This document shows positions 9,492 through 18,701 of a stretch of 64,000 nucleotides of DNA, piece by piece (position 1 is the stretch's first letter; each line of letters begins with the position of its first letter). Where the stretch lies: positions 176,126-240,125 of the forward strand of contig NZ_LSGP01000026.1 of the NCBI RefSeq assembly GCF_001611555.1, read 5' to 3'. Below the pieces are notes generated by a model. That model saw only the letters and a list, made by a program, of their open reading frames with translations, made no database searches and was not told where the DNA came from. This DNA comes from Anaerosporomusa subterranea (GTDB lineage Bacteria; Bacillota; Negativicutes; Sporomusales; Acetonemataceae). The translations under genes and the position numbers were made by a program.

Positions 9492-11369
9492 ATGGACGCA
9501 AAAATTACGGTAATTGCCCCGTTCCCAGGTATGCAAGCAATTGCTCAAGAGGTAGTAGCCGAACGAATGGAAGAATGGCCGGCCGGCATTGATGTCAGGC
9601 TAGGTGATTTAAGCGTCGGCCTGTCTGAAGCGTTTGCGGCGATTCGTGAAGGCGCTGATGTCATCGTCAGCCGTGGCGGCACGGCTTCGCTGATTAGCAG
9701 TCAAGTCGAGACACCGGTCGTGGAAATCCCGATTACAGCGTTTGACATCTTGCGTGCTCTCAGGCAAATTGGCGATTACAGCAGTCCAGTCGGTGTAGTC
9801 GGCTTTCGTAATGTGATATACGGCTGTGAGGATCTTCACGACATCTGGGGAGTTGAACTAAAAGAAATCACGCTTGGCAATGAGGGCGAGGCCCAGGAGA
9901 AAATTGCCAAAGCTGCCCGAATGGGGATTCGGGCAATTATCGGCGATGCTATTTCGGCTAGATTGGCTATCCGCTACGGACTGGAAGGGATTTTAATTCA
10001 ATCTGGTAAGGAAGCCATCTATAAGGCGCTGAGGCAAGCTCAACTGCTAGCCAATGTTAGGCGCAAAGAGCAGGAACGAGTAGAACTTCTCCAAACAATC
10101 ATCAGTTCATCGACTGATGGTATTGTTGCTGTTGACGGCAAGTCGCGCATCACAATTTTTAATCCGGCTGCGGAGGACGTTTTTCAGATGCGGTCTGCTG
10201 ATGTGCTAGGACGTAATGTTGGCGACGTTATTCCCAATACTCGGTTGCCGTTAATTGTGGCGCGAGGGCAATCGGAAATCGGCGAAATACAACGAATTGG
10301 CGCTCGCACCATCGCGACGAAGCGAATACCAATCAAACTCGGCGGCAAGGTGGTCGGAGCGATTGCAAATTTTCAGGATGTGACGCAGCTGCAGCGATTC
10401 GAGCAAACAGTGCGTCAGAAACTATATGATAAGGGATTAGTGGCAAAGGTCAATATTGATCAGGTAATAGGCTGCTCATCGTACATGACCCAAGTTAAGG
10501 AAAAGGCGCGGCAGTATGCCACGGTCGATTCCACAGTGCTGGTTACTGGCGAAACCGGCACCGGTAAGGAGATGCTCGCCCAAGGCGTTCATAATCTCAG
10601 TCGTCGCAGACAAGGTCCCTTTGTAGCGGTAAATTGTGCGGCATTGCCAGAAACGCTACTCGAAAGCGAACTGTTTGGCTATGAGGAAGGCGCCTTTACA
10701 GGAGCAAAAAAAGGAGGAAAATCCGGCTTATTTGAACTGGCGCATGGGGGAACAATATTTCTTGATGAAATCGGTGAAATGCCCTTGGCGTTGCAAGCGC
10801 GTATTTTGCGAGTGCTGCAGGAACGAGAAGTGATGCGATTGGGTGGAGATCGTGTTATTCCAATCGATATCCGGGTAATTGCGGCAACTAATCAAGATTT
10901 GCTCTGTCTAATTCGTGAGCGCCGATTCCGTAGCGATCTCTATTATCGTCTGGATATTTTGCGACTTCACATTCCGCCGCTACGTGAGCGAAGAGAAGAC
11001 ATTCGCGTGTTGGCGGATGCTTTTCTACATAAGCACTTCGCTCTTAACCCCAAGGTAAACTGGATAGCCGATGAGGCGTATGCTTTATTGGAGCTCCATC
11101 TATGGCCGGGAAATGTACGAGAATTGGCAAATATCATAGAACGAACTGTGCTGCTCACACCTGGCCAATATATTACGGCGGATGATTTTCGCGCTACGCT
11201 TGGCGTAACAACGCAACTAGTAGACAATATAGATTTGGGGGATACGCTTCAAACGCAAGAAATGGCTTCGATCCGTCGTGTTTTACGGGAGGAACAATAT
11301 AATTACAGCCGGGCGGCTACCCGCTTGGGAATCAACCGAACAACGCTCTGGCGAAAGCTACGTCAATAA
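9492..11369 (+). CDS. Sigma-54-dependent activator with PrpR_N sensor, PAS and AAA+ domains
   Basis: 625 aa bacterial enhancer-binding protein. Residues ~1-185 match a PrpR N-terminal sensor (SRGGTASLISSQVETPVVEIP), followed by a PAS domain (~205-300; IISSSTDGIVAVDG), an AAA+ core with Walker A GETGTGKE (~354), the sigma-54 loop GAFTGA (~400), Walker B GGTIFLDEIGEM, and a Fis-type HTH at the C-terminus (YSRAATRLGINRTTLWRKL). ATG 9492 is chosen over the TTG at 9420 because the family N-terminus begins there and AAGGA lies 9 nt upstream. It lies directly before a -24/-12 promoter and a sugar-acid operon, which it most likely activates on binding an acid intermediate. Confidence 0.93.
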   Translation: MDAKITVIAPFPGMQAIAQEVVAERMEEWPAGIDVRLGDLSVGLSEAFAAIREGADVIVSRGGTASLISSQVETPVVEIPITAFDILRALRQIGDYSSPVGVVGFRNVIYGCEDLHDIWGVELKEITLGNEGEAQEKIAKAARMGIRAIIGDAISARLAIRYGLEGILIQSGKEAIYKALRQAQLLANVRRKEQERVELLQTIISSSTDGIVAVDGKSRITIFNPAAEDVFQMRSADVLGRNVGDVIPNTRLPLIVARGQSEIGEIQRIGARTIATKRIPIKLGGKVVGAIANFQDVTQLQRFEQTVRQKLYDKGLVAKVNIDQVIGCSSYMTQVKEKARQYATVDSTVLVTGETGTGKEMLAQGVHNLSRRRQGPFVAVNCAALPETLLESELFGYEEGAFTGAKKGGKSGLFELAHGGTIFLDEIGEMPLALQARILRVLQEREVMRLGGDRVIPIDIRVIAATNQDLLCLIRERRFRSDLYYRLDILRLHIPPLRERREDIRVLADAFLHKHFALNPKVNWIADEAYALLELHLWPGNVRELANIIERTVLLTPGQYITADDFRATLGVTTQLVDNIDLGDTLQTQEMASIRRVLREEQYNYSRAATRLGINRTTLWRKLRQ

Positions 11370-11389
11370 TATAAACAGGAGAATGGATT

Positions 11390-11435
11390 GCTGCAAATTG
11401 CAACGGCGTAATGTTGCGATTTGCAGCATTTTTTA
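11390..11435 (+). terminator. Hairpin after the activator: terminator and/or activator-binding inverted repeat
   Basis: TGCTGCAAATTGCAAC and GTTGCGATTTGCAGCA pair with a single G-T mismatch around an 8-nt loop, followed by TTTTTT. This is a good intrinsic terminator. It also lies about 95-130 bp upstream of the -24 element at 11522, where enhancer-binding proteins normally bind inverted repeats. Confidence 0.8.
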
Positions 11436-11521
11436 AAGTTATAATGGAAGAACTTTTGCGAAACAAGAGAATTTATGCCTTCTGGCAAGCTCCTATACAA
11501 CTCTCGATAATATCGGCGGAT

Positions 11522-11537
11522 TGGCATGCTTTATGCT
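11522..11537 (+). promoter_or_regulatory. Sigma-54 (-24/-12) promoter of the sugar-acid operon
   Basis: TGGCAT-GCTTT-ATGCT matches the sigma-54 consensus TGGCAC-N5-TTGCW, with GG and GC dinucleotides exactly 12 nt apart. The predicted start is near 11548, about 30 nt before the kinase gene. The preceding gene encodes a sigma-54 activator, and a small palindrome (CGATAATATCG, 11505-11515) sits just upstream. Confidence 0.85.
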
Positions 11538-11576
11538 AACAATATTGCGTGAAGTGTATTACTAGGTAGAACGTGG

Positions 11577-12875
11577 GTGAAATGCATGCCTCATATTGCT
11601 ATTATTGCTGATGATTTAACCGGAGCTAATGATACAGGCGTTCAATTTGCTAAGTATGGACTGCGGACGCATGTTGTCATCGTCGCTGCTGGTAACAATG
11701 CATTGCCAGACGAAGCTGATGTCATTGTAATCGATACTGATAGCCGAGGACTCGATTCGCTGGCAGCCTATGAACGAGTAGTTTGGGCAGCAAAGTTGAT
11801 CAAGAACAGCAATATCCCCATTATTTATAAAAAGGTTGATTCAACATTACGAGGCAACCTAGGCTCCGAAATCGACGCTGTACTCGATGTATTCGAATTC
11901 GATTGTGCAATCGTTGCTCCGGCTTTTCCACGCATAGGCAGAATTACAGTGGGAGGATATCATTTGCTCAATCAGATTCCGCTTCAAGCGACTGAAATCG
12001 CTCAGGACCCTAAATCGCCTGTGACAGATTCGCGATTATCAGCTATTTTGAGAACCCAAAGCCGATATCGAGTAGCTCATATTGAATTAGCTGATCTTCT
12101 AGCAGGCGAAGTCGTGATACGAAGACTTCTTGAGAAGTGCGTGGCAGACGGGGTGAAGCTGATTTCTTTCGATGCGACAGATGAGATACACCTTAAAGCC
12201 ATCACGCTTGCAGTGTATAATTCAGGAAAACACGTTCTCTGGGTGGGTTCTGCCGGAATGGCAGAATGTTTGCCAATGCTTTATCAGTTGCCTGTAGTTC
12301 ACTCTTGCCAGACGCCAAAAAGTAAGGGTTTGCCTGTGCTTGTTGTGGTGGGAAGCGTTAGTAGTGTGACTGCCGCTCAAATTGATGCTTTTTTAGTCCG
12401 TCCGGATACCGCACTCGTGACTGTGAATGGGAAGAACCTTATCGAGCAGCCGAATTTTGAGGTTTCCCGTTGTGTCGAAACGGCTCGTCAACATATACAA
12501 AATCACCAACACGTAGCTATTGTCTCGTCAAATGGTCGTGAATCAGTTGAGCTGGTGCGCGCCTGTGGTGGACAATTTGGGCTTGATTCCATGGCGGTAA
12601 GTGATTTGATTGCTGAAAAATTGGGGGAAATCACCCGGCAACTGGTTGGTGAAGGCGTGGAAGGGTTATTCATAACGGGCGGAGATACAGCCGTTCAAGT
12701 TTGTGTTGCCCTTGGAGCAAGTAGTATGGAAGTCTGCTCAGAGGTGGCCCCGGGAATTCCCTTCGGTCGGCTCAGTTCTGGACAATATGCGGGACTAAAA
12801 GTAGTTACCAAGGCGGGAGCTTTTGGCGACGAGCAGGCCATCAATAAAGCTGTGGACACAATACAAAGCAAATAA
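11577..12875 (+). CDS. Four-carbon acid sugar kinase (DUF1537 family)
   Basis: 432 aa with both halves of the family: the N-terminal substrate domain (IADDLTGANDTGVQFAK, then KKVDSTLRGNLGSEI) and the C-terminal nucleotide-binding domain (FITGGDTAVQV, then EVAPGIPFGRL and KAGAFGD). Characterised members phosphorylate D-threonate, D-erythronate, 3-oxo-tetronates or related C4 acids at O4. It is followed 13 bp later by a PdxA2-like dehydrogenase, the known next step for 4-phospho-threonate/erythronate. GTG at 11577 and ATG at 11586 are both possible; neither has a strong ribosome site. The exact substrate is not determinable here. Confidence 0.9.
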   Translation: MKCMPHIAIIADDLTGANDTGVQFAKYGLRTHVVIVAAGNNALPDEADVIVIDTDSRGLDSLAAYERVVWAAKLIKNSNIPIIYKKVDSTLRGNLGSEIDAVLDVFEFDCAIVAPAFPRIGRITVGGYHLLNQIPLQATEIAQDPKSPVTDSRLSAILRTQSRYRVAHIELADLLAGEVVIRRLLEKCVADGVKLISFDATDEIHLKAITLAVYNSGKHVLWVGSAGMAECLPMLYQLPVVHSCQTPKSKGLPVLVVVGSVSSVTAAQIDAFLVRPDTALVTVNGKNLIEQPNFEVSRCVETARQHIQNHQHVAIVSSNGRESVELVRACGGQFGLDSMAVSDLIAEKLGEITRQLVGEGVEGLFITGGDTAVQVCVALGASSMEVCSEVAPGIPFGRLSSGQYAGLKVVTKAGAFGDEQAINKAVDTIQSK

Positions 12876-12888
12876 GGAGTTGGGACAA

Positions 12889-13911
12889 ATGAAACCGCTA
12901 ATAGCGATTACCATGGGTGACGCAACTGGCATTGGTCCGGAGATTATTGTTAAATCACTGCAAGATAAAGAAATATACAACATGTGTCGTCCAGTTGTTA
13001 TTGGCGATATAGGCATCATGCGACGCGCTGTTGGTATCATCAAAGCAGAACTTCCCTGCTATGCGGTGACAGAACCTTGCACAGCTGGCCAAGAATATGG
13101 ACGGATCGATGTGATTGATCTGAACAATCTACCTGCCGACTTGCCTTTTGCAGTAGTCGATCCCCGCGCCGGCAAAGCGGCCTATGAATATGTGGAAATG
13201 GCTGTGAAGTTGGCGATGGAAGATAAAATTGATGCAATTGCCACCGCACCGCTAAATAAGGATGCGATGAACCAAGGCGGCTGTCATTTCCCGGGACATA
13301 CAGAGATTTTGGCGCATCTGTCGAACACCAAAGACTATGCTATGATGCTGACTGGTGGCGCCTTGCGGGTCATCCATGTGTCAACCCATGTTTCAATACG
13401 GCGCGCCTGCGAATTGGTTAAAAAAGAGCGGGTTTTACGAGTCATTCAATTGGCTGATCAAGCAATGAAGCTGATTGGTATTTTGAACCCGCGGATCGCT
13501 GTCGCTGGTCTTAATCCTCACTCCGGTGAAGGTGGTATGTTTGGCAATGAGGATATTGAAGAGATCATACCAGCTATCGAAGCAGCGAAGAAAATGGGAT
13601 TGGATGTAACCGGCCCAGTGCCGCCTGATACAGTATTCTTCCGCGCCGCCCACCGGGGTCATTTCGATATTGTTGTTGTCATGTACCATGATCAGGGACA
13701 TATCCCGCTAAAGGTTCTCGGTTTTGAGCAGGGAGTAAACATCACAGTAGGTTTGCCGTTTATCAGAACATCTGTTGACCATGGCACCGCATTTGGCAAG
13801 GCGGGCAAAGGAACGGCTGATCATCTCAGCATGATGGAATCCATCCGCATGGCGGCTCTTATGGCGCATGCCAGAGCAGAAGGCAAGGGGGAAGGTATAT
13901 GTCGCAGGTAA
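12889..13911 (+). CDS. PdxA2-like 4-phospho-sugar-acid dehydrogenase
   Basis: 340 aa of the PdxA fold: MGDATGIGPEI at the N-terminus, the metal-binding HTEILAHL and MYHDQGHIPLK histidines, and LNPHSGEGGMFG. PdxA itself oxidises 4-phosphohydroxythreonine for vitamin B6; PdxA2 paralogues next to DUF1537 kinases oxidise 4-phospho-D-threonate or -erythronate and decarboxylate to dihydroxyacetone phosphate. The kinase neighbour makes the catabolic role more likely than B6 synthesis. ATG 12889 has AAGGAG 9 nt upstream. The 3' end overlaps the next gene by 13 nt. Confidence 0.9.
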   Translation: MKPLIAITMGDATGIGPEIIVKSLQDKEIYNMCRPVVIGDIGIMRRAVGIIKAELPCYAVTEPCTAGQEYGRIDVIDLNNLPADLPFAVVDPRAGKAAYEYVEMAVKLAMEDKIDAIATAPLNKDAMNQGGCHFPGHTEILAHLSNTKDYAMMLTGGALRVIHVSTHVSIRRACELVKKERVLRVIQLADQAMKLIGILNPRIAVAGLNPHSGEGGMFGNEDIEEIIPAIEAAKKMGLDVTGPVPPDTVFFRAAHRGHFDIVVVMYHDQGHIPLKVLGFEQGVNITVGLPFIRTSVDHGTAFGKAGKGTADHLSMMESIRMAALMAHARAEGKGEGICRR

Positions 13912-15185
13912 CCATACGACTTCCCTATGGTGACCGAGAAGTCGAAGCTACAATAGCCCGTGAACGTTTGCTGGGGGTGCTTTCGCCGCATGACGCTCTG
14001 CCTGTTGCCAACCTGGAACAGGAAATTCGTCGTGCACTGGCTGACCCTATTGGCTCGCCGCCACTACGTGAGTTGGTGCGCGGTAAACAAAAAGTCGTTT
14101 TGGTCGCAGATGATAACACCCGCCTGACACCGACAGCGGCGATTATTCCGATTTTGCTTGACGAGTGCAACGCTGCAGGCGTCCTTGATGAACACATCAG
14201 TATTGTTATTGCATTAGGGACGCACCGTTTTATGACTGAAGACGAAATACTGGATAAATTCGGTGAAGAAACGGTCAGACGGGTTATTATCAAAAATCAC
14301 CCATTTCGCGACCCGGACAGCCTCGTGGACCTAGGCTGTACTCAGAATGGAACCAGTATTAGTATCAATAAGGAAGTGTATGAAGCAGACTTTAAACTGG
14401 GTATTGGCAGTATCGTGCCGCACCATATACCCGGCTATGCAGGTGGAGCAAAGATTGTTCAGCCTGGAGTGTCAGGAGAGCAAACTACGGCCGAAACTCA
14501 TTTGCTGAGTGTGCAAGAGCCTCGCTCCCTACTCGGTGTGGTAGATAATCCGGTTCGGCGCGAATTGAACGTCATTGCCCGCCAGATTGGTCTCAACACG
14601 ATCTTTAACACCGTTCTAAACCGCTCAGGCGAAGTCGTCAAAGCCTTTTTTGGCGATGTAGAGAAGGCCTTCTTGCATGGAGTAGAGGCTGCTGAAGCCG
14701 TATATGCCGTAGAATTAGCACAAGAGGCTGACATTGTTCTAGCCAGTTCACACCCTTGCGATCTAGAATTTTGGCAGGCGCATAAGACCTTGTATGCAGC
14801 TGACCGGGCTGTGCGCGAAGGTGGAATCATCATTGTGGCTACTCCCTGCTATGAAGGTATAGCCAAGACCCATGCAGATATAGCAGACTTTGCCGGTAAG
14901 AAGCCGGAGGAAGTAAAAATGCTGATGGAACAAGGATTCATCCACGATCACGTTGCTGCAGCTCTAGCAATGGCATGGGGACAGGTGAGACGGAGAGCCA
15001 GAGTATTCTTTGTCTCAGATGGCATCAGTCCACACGAAGTAAGAAAGCTCAGCTTTACTCCGTTTGCTACGATACAGGAAGCGCTTGATGCCGCCACAGC
15101 CATACTTGGTGATTCAGCCAGCATTGTGGCGTTAACTCACGCGCCCGACATGCTGCCGGTTATTACCGGGCAAGGGAGGCGGTAG
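13899..15185 (+). CDS. LarA-family (nickel-pincer lactate racemase-like) protein
   Basis: 428 aa, the usual LarA length. The cofactor/metal region PHHIPGYAGGAKIVQPGVSG matches the LarA motif whose Lys carries the nickel-pincer nucleotide, and the His pair and HPCDLEFWQAHK catalytic region are present. LarA itself racemises lactate; many homologues isomerise other 2-hydroxyacids at C2. Placement inside a C4-acid operon suggests interconversion of a threonate/erythronate-type acid, an inference. LarB/C/E, needed to make the cofactor, are not in the window and would have to be elsewhere. It overlaps the preceding gene, with a GGGGGAAGG ribosome site inside that gene. Confidence 0.88.
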   Translation: MSQVTIRLPYGDREVEATIARERLLGVLSPHDALPVANLEQEIRRALADPIGSPPLRELVRGKQKVVLVADDNTRLTPTAAIIPILLDECNAAGVLDEHISIVIALGTHRFMTEDEILDKFGEETVRRVIIKNHPFRDPDSLVDLGCTQNGTSISINKEVYEADFKLGIGSIVPHHIPGYAGGAKIVQPGVSGEQTTAETHLLSVQEPRSLLGVVDNPVRRELNVIARQIGLNTIFNTVLNRSGEVVKAFFGDVEKAFLHGVEAAEAVYAVELAQEADIVLASSHPCDLEFWQAHKTLYAADRAVREGGIIIVATPCYEGIAKTHADIADFAGKKPEEVKMLMEQGFIHDHVAAALAMAWGQVRRRARVFFVSDGISPHEVRKLSFTPFATIQEALDAATAILGDSASIVALTHAPDMLPVITGQGRR

Positions 15186-15251
15186 TGTAACAACAGTCAG
15201 TTAATCCCTGAGAGCAGTCTAGGTATTCTCATGAAAAAGGAGTGAAAACCT

Positions 15252-16265
15252 ATGAAAAAAGTGCTCGCGATTATGTTGCTACTGGTATTTATGGTCGTTA
15301 TCGCCGGTTGCGGCGGCGACAAGAAAGCTGCTCCGGCAGAGGGGAAAACCGAGTTCAAGGCAACCATGAAGTTGACATCAACTCAATCTGCCACTCATCC
15401 GTATATGCTCGGTGGAGCCAAGTTTGCTGAACTGATTAAAGAGCGTACCAATGGGCGGATCACTATTACTTTATATCCTGATTCTCAGCTTGCTAAAGGC
15501 GAGCGCGAATGCCTGGAAGCATTACAACAGGGTACAATTGATATTTATGTTGGTTCGACCGGACCGGTCGGCGGCTTTAGTCCCTCTATGCTGATTACTG
15601 ATTTACCATTTCTGTTCCGAGATGGGGCTCATGTGGATAAAGTACTTGACGGTCCGATTGGTCGGGCACTTCTCGATGACCTAGATAAATCCGGTTTGAA
15701 AGGGTTGGCTTTCTGGGAAAATGGTTTCCGGCATCTGACTAATTCGAAAACAGCAGTCAAGACACCGGAAGAGGGCAAAGGTCTCAAAATTCGCACTATG
15801 GAAAATAAAGTTCACCTTGCAGCGTTTAAGGCAGCTGGCCTAAATCCGACGCCGATGGCTTGGGGCGAACTTTATCCGGCCTTACAACAAAAGGTTATTG
15901 ACGGTCAAGAAAACCCGGTGGCTGTGTTCAGTAGCGCAAAGTTCTATGAAGTGCAAAAGTACTTCTCTCTTACCGGTCATGTATATTCCCCGGCGCCAAT
16001 GATCATCAGCATGAAGAAATGGCAAGCCATGCCTAAGGCTGATCAGGAGATATTCGCGAAGACCGCGCTTGAAGTTGCTGCTTATCAGCGTAAGTTAAAC
16101 CGCGACAGTGAGGAAAAATCGCTAAAAGAGATGGAAGGTAAAGGTCTGGTTGTTGTCCGCGACGTTAACAAAGATGCCTGGATAAAAGCCATGCAGCCTG
16201 CGTTTGACGAATACGCAAAACAGTTCGGCAAAGATAAGGTTGACGCTATACTTGCGGTGAAGTAG
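15252..16265 (+). CDS. TRAP transporter solute-binding lipoprotein (DctP family)
   Basis: 337 aa. Signal peptide with lipobox (VVIAGC, Cys near residue 20) then a DctP fold: the N-terminal strand KLTSTQSATHPYMLGG, PDSQLAKGERECLEALQQG, the conserved LKIRTMENKVHLAAF with the carboxylate-binding Arg, and AWGELYPALQQKVIDGQENP. DctP proteins capture acidic solutes in the periplasm and deliver them to the DctQM permease encoded next. Given the operon, the ligand is probably the C4 sugar acid that the kinase phosphorylates. Confidence 0.94.
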   Translation: MKKVLAIMLLLVFMVVIAGCGGDKKAAPAEGKTEFKATMKLTSTQSATHPYMLGGAKFAELIKERTNGRITITLYPDSQLAKGERECLEALQQGTIDIYVGSTGPVGGFSPSMLITDLPFLFRDGAHVDKVLDGPIGRALLDDLDKSGLKGLAFWENGFRHLTNSKTAVKTPEEGKGLKIRTMENKVHLAAFKAAGLNPTPMAWGELYPALQQKVIDGQENPVAVFSSAKFYEVQKYFSLTGHVYSPAPMIISMKKWQAMPKADQEIFAKTALEVAAYQRKLNRDSEEKSLKEMEGKGLVVVRDVNKDAWIKAMQPAFDEYAKQFGKDKVDAILAVK

Positions 16266-16341
16266 CTGGTTTACGGGCCGGCGGCGTAAGTCGTCGGCCG
16301 CTCATAGTATGCGCGCGCAGAGATAGAATTGGGGTGAAGGT

Positions 16342-16869
16342 ATGTACTGGTTTCAGAAGAGCAATCTCTTGGTGCTGAAACTGTGCCGGTGGGGCGTCAT
16401 TGCGGCTATGGGGACGATTGCATTAGTCATACCCTACGAGGTTTTTGGCCGTTATGTCCTTGGCAAGATGTCTATTTGGTCAGGCGAACTTTCCACCTAT
16501 GCTTTGGTGTGGGCTTCGATGATGGGGGCTGCTGTCGGTCTAAAAAAGGGTTATCAGGTTAGCATGAACTATGTCATTGAAAAACTGCCACTCAAAGTTG
16601 CGCGGATTGCTCAAGGAGTCGGCTATGCATTTATGTTTTTTTTCCTGACGACAATGATATATTATGGCCTTGAACAAACTGTAATTAATCACAGCCAAAC
16701 CTCGCCTGGCATGGAAATTCCTATGTCTTTACCATATGTTGCTTTGCCGCTAGGCTTTTTTGCCATGCTGTTGATTAGCTTAGAAGAGTTTTTGCTGTTT
16801 CTTGGCGTTACAGACCGAATCGGCAATGGTAACGAAAAGAGTCCTGACCATGTGAGCGAGTCCATGTAG
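16342..16869 (+). CDS. TRAP transporter small permease (DctQ family)
   Basis: 175 aa with four hydrophobic helices and the typical DctQ features FGRYVLGKMSIWSGELSTYALVWASMMGAA split over helices 1-2. It pairs with the large permease 16 bp downstream to form the sodium-driven uptake unit. GGGGTGAAGG provides the ribosome site. The acidic C-terminal tail after the last helix is not conserved in the family. Confidence 0.92.
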   Translation: MYWFQKSNLLVLKLCRWGVIAAMGTIALVIPYEVFGRYVLGKMSIWSGELSTYALVWASMMGAAVGLKKGYQVSMNYVIEKLPLKVARIAQGVGYAFMFFFLTTMIYYGLEQTVINHSQTSPGMEIPMSLPYVALPLGFFAMLLISLEEFLLFLGVTDRIGNGNEKSPDHVSESM

Positions 16870-16885
16870 CGGGGAGGAAAGAACT

Positions 16886-18166
16886 ATGCTGTTGATTTTT
16901 CTTATTGCCTTCATTATTTTGTTATCCCTTGGCATCCCGATCGCTATTGGTTTGGGTGGTTCGGCTATGCTATATGTCTTGCTGCAGGGTGATGTATCGC
17001 TTACCATGTTGACGCAAACTGCCTTCGGCGGCATGGCATCCTTTCCGTTGCTGGCTATTCCCTTATTTATGCTAGCTGGAAACCTGATGAATGAAGGCGG
17101 TCTGACACAAGACCTGGTGCGCTTCGCTCGTCTGTTGCTTGGACACATCAGCGGTGGATTGGGCATGGCCACAATCCTTGCCAGCGGGATTTTTGCCGCC
17201 ATATCCGGCGCGGCTGTCGCTACAGCGGTTGCCATCGGCGTTGTTATGCTGCCAGCGATGAAGAAAGCAGGCTATGATGAAGATGTTGCTGCGGCTGTCA
17301 CGGCAACGGCATCTTGCATGGGACCAATTATCCCACCTAGCATTCCGTTTATCGTCTATGGTGTCATCGCCAATGTATCCATTGGTGCCTTGTTTTTGGG
17401 CGGAATTATTCCCGGGATTCTGTTGGGAATTGGCTTGATGATCTATATGGGCATTGTGGCTAGAAAAAGGGAGTATCCCAAAGAACCCCGCGCTTCATTT
17501 AAAGAAGTCGTCATTGGTGCATGGAAGGCGCTGCCGGCGTTATTGATGCCTGTTATCATCATGGGCGGTATCCTTGGCGGTATATTTACGCCAACCGAGG
17601 CGGCTGGAGTGACTGTTATTTACGCGATTCTTGTTGGCGGTCTGTTTTATAAACGTCTGAAGATTAGCCGTATCCCAGATATACTTCTTGCTGCAGGTTT
17701 GGAGTCAGCTATGATCATGATGCTTTTGGGTATGTCAGAACCCTTTGCCTGGATTGTCGCAGCTGAACAAATGCCCCAGGCTATTATTGAAGCCATATCG
17801 CAAGTAAGCACATCCCCATGGGTGGTGTTGTTGCTTGTCAATATAGCGCTAATTTTAATTGGAATCCCAATGGAGACAGCGCCTGCCTTGACAATTGTTA
17901 CCCCTGTACTTGCGCCGATGGCGGATAAACTAGGAATTGATCCGGTACATATGGGTTTGGTTGTTTGCTTTAATTTGGTGCTTGGTCTAATAACCCCGCC
18001 AGTCGGCGGCGTTTTATTCGCCATTTGTGGCACGTCTGGCATCTCACTAGAGAAATTGAGCAAAGCAATTTGGATTCCATTCTTAATTGGTATTGTCGTG
18101 CTACTATTAATCACCTACATCCCTTCGCTTTCAACATTTTTGCCCAACTTGTTAATGAGCCGGTAG
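16886..18166 (+). CDS. TRAP transporter large permease (DctM family)
   Basis: 426 aa, about 12 membrane helices, the standard DctM size. Recognisable blocks include PLLAIPLFMLAGNLMNEGG, SGAAVATAVAIGVVMLPAM, GPIIPPSIPFIVYG and the C-terminal GLITPPVGGVLF. It completes the dctPQM set and is the last gene of the sigma-54-driven cluster before the thioredoxin promoter. Confidence 0.95.
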   Translation: MLLIFLIAFIILLSLGIPIAIGLGGSAMLYVLLQGDVSLTMLTQTAFGGMASFPLLAIPLFMLAGNLMNEGGLTQDLVRFARLLLGHISGGLGMATILASGIFAAISGAAVATAVAIGVVMLPAMKKAGYDEDVAAAVTATASCMGPIIPPSIPFIVYGVIANVSIGALFLGGIIPGILLGIGLMIYMGIVARKREYPKEPRASFKEVVIGAWKALPALLMPVIIMGGILGGIFTPTEAAGVTVIYAILVGGLFYKRLKISRIPDILLAAGLESAMIMMLLGMSEPFAWIVAAEQMPQAIIEAISQVSTSPWVVLLLVNIALILIGIPMETAPALTIVTPVLAPMADKLGIDPVHMGLVVCFNLVLGLITPPVGGVLFAICGTSGISLEKLSKAIWIPFLIGIVVLLLITYIPSLSTFLPNLLMSR

Positions 18167-18182
18167 TAAATACCTTCCCTCC

Positions 18183-18211
18183 TTGACTTTACCTGCCAGA
18201 TTTTCTACAAT
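18183..18211 (+). promoter_or_regulatory. Sigma-A promoter of trxA
   Basis: TTGACT, a 17-nt spacer and TACAAT, 48 bp before the thioredoxin start codon. It shows trxA can be transcribed separately from the TRAP operon. Confidence 0.65.
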
Positions 18212-18258
18212 ATAAATAAGCCAAATATGGCGTAATGACAAGAAATGGAGGTTTTTAT

Positions 18259-18582
18259 ATGAGTGCCTTACATATTGAATCCGAAGCAGATTTTGATAAA
18301 CTAGTTCTCCAGTCAGATAAACCTGTTCTTGTCGACTTTTGGGCGTCTTGGTGCGGTCCCTGCAAGATGGTTGCCCCGGAGGTAGAGGCAGTTGCTGAAG
18401 CTTATGCTAACAAAGCGGTTGTTTGCAAGGTCGATGTAGACGCGCAGTCTCAGGTCGCATCTCGCTATGCTGTCAAGAGCATTCCAACCTTGGTTATTTT
18501 CAAGAATGGCAAAGAAGTCAATCGGGTTGTGGGGTATCGCCCGCGTAAGGATTTGTCAGCATTGTTAGACACAGTACTCTAA
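18259..18582 (+). CDS. trxA: Thioredoxin
   Basis: 107 aa cytoplasmic dithiol reductant with the classic active site WCGPCK (Cys32 and Cys35), the buried Asp region VLVDFWA and cis-Pro loop IPTLVIF. The ATG at 18259 follows GGAGG by 8 nt; the upstream ATG at 18235 lacks a site. It is monocistronic, with its own promoter and terminator. Thioredoxin could feed Tpx and CcdA in this window. Confidence 0.95.
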   Translation: MSALHIESEADFDKLVLQSDKPVLVDFWASWCGPCKMVAPEVEAVAEAYANKAVVCKVDVDAQSQVASRYAVKSIPTLVIFKNGKEVNRVVGYRPRKDLSALLDTVL

Positions 18583-18586
18583 TGGT

Positions 18587-18617
18587 AAAACTCCCGGATT
18601 TCCGGGAGTTTTTTTAT
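18587..18617 (+). terminator. Terminator of trxA
   Basis: AAAACTCCCGG and CCGGGAGTTTT form a GC-rich stem with a tiny loop followed by a run of seven T. Confidence 0.92.
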
Positions 18618-18701
18618 TTTATCCTAAATATTCTGTGCAAAAACTCCTTCATTTTGGTATGCTGATACCGTAATGGTTTCAGGTCAGAGGAGGGTTCTAA
18701 A

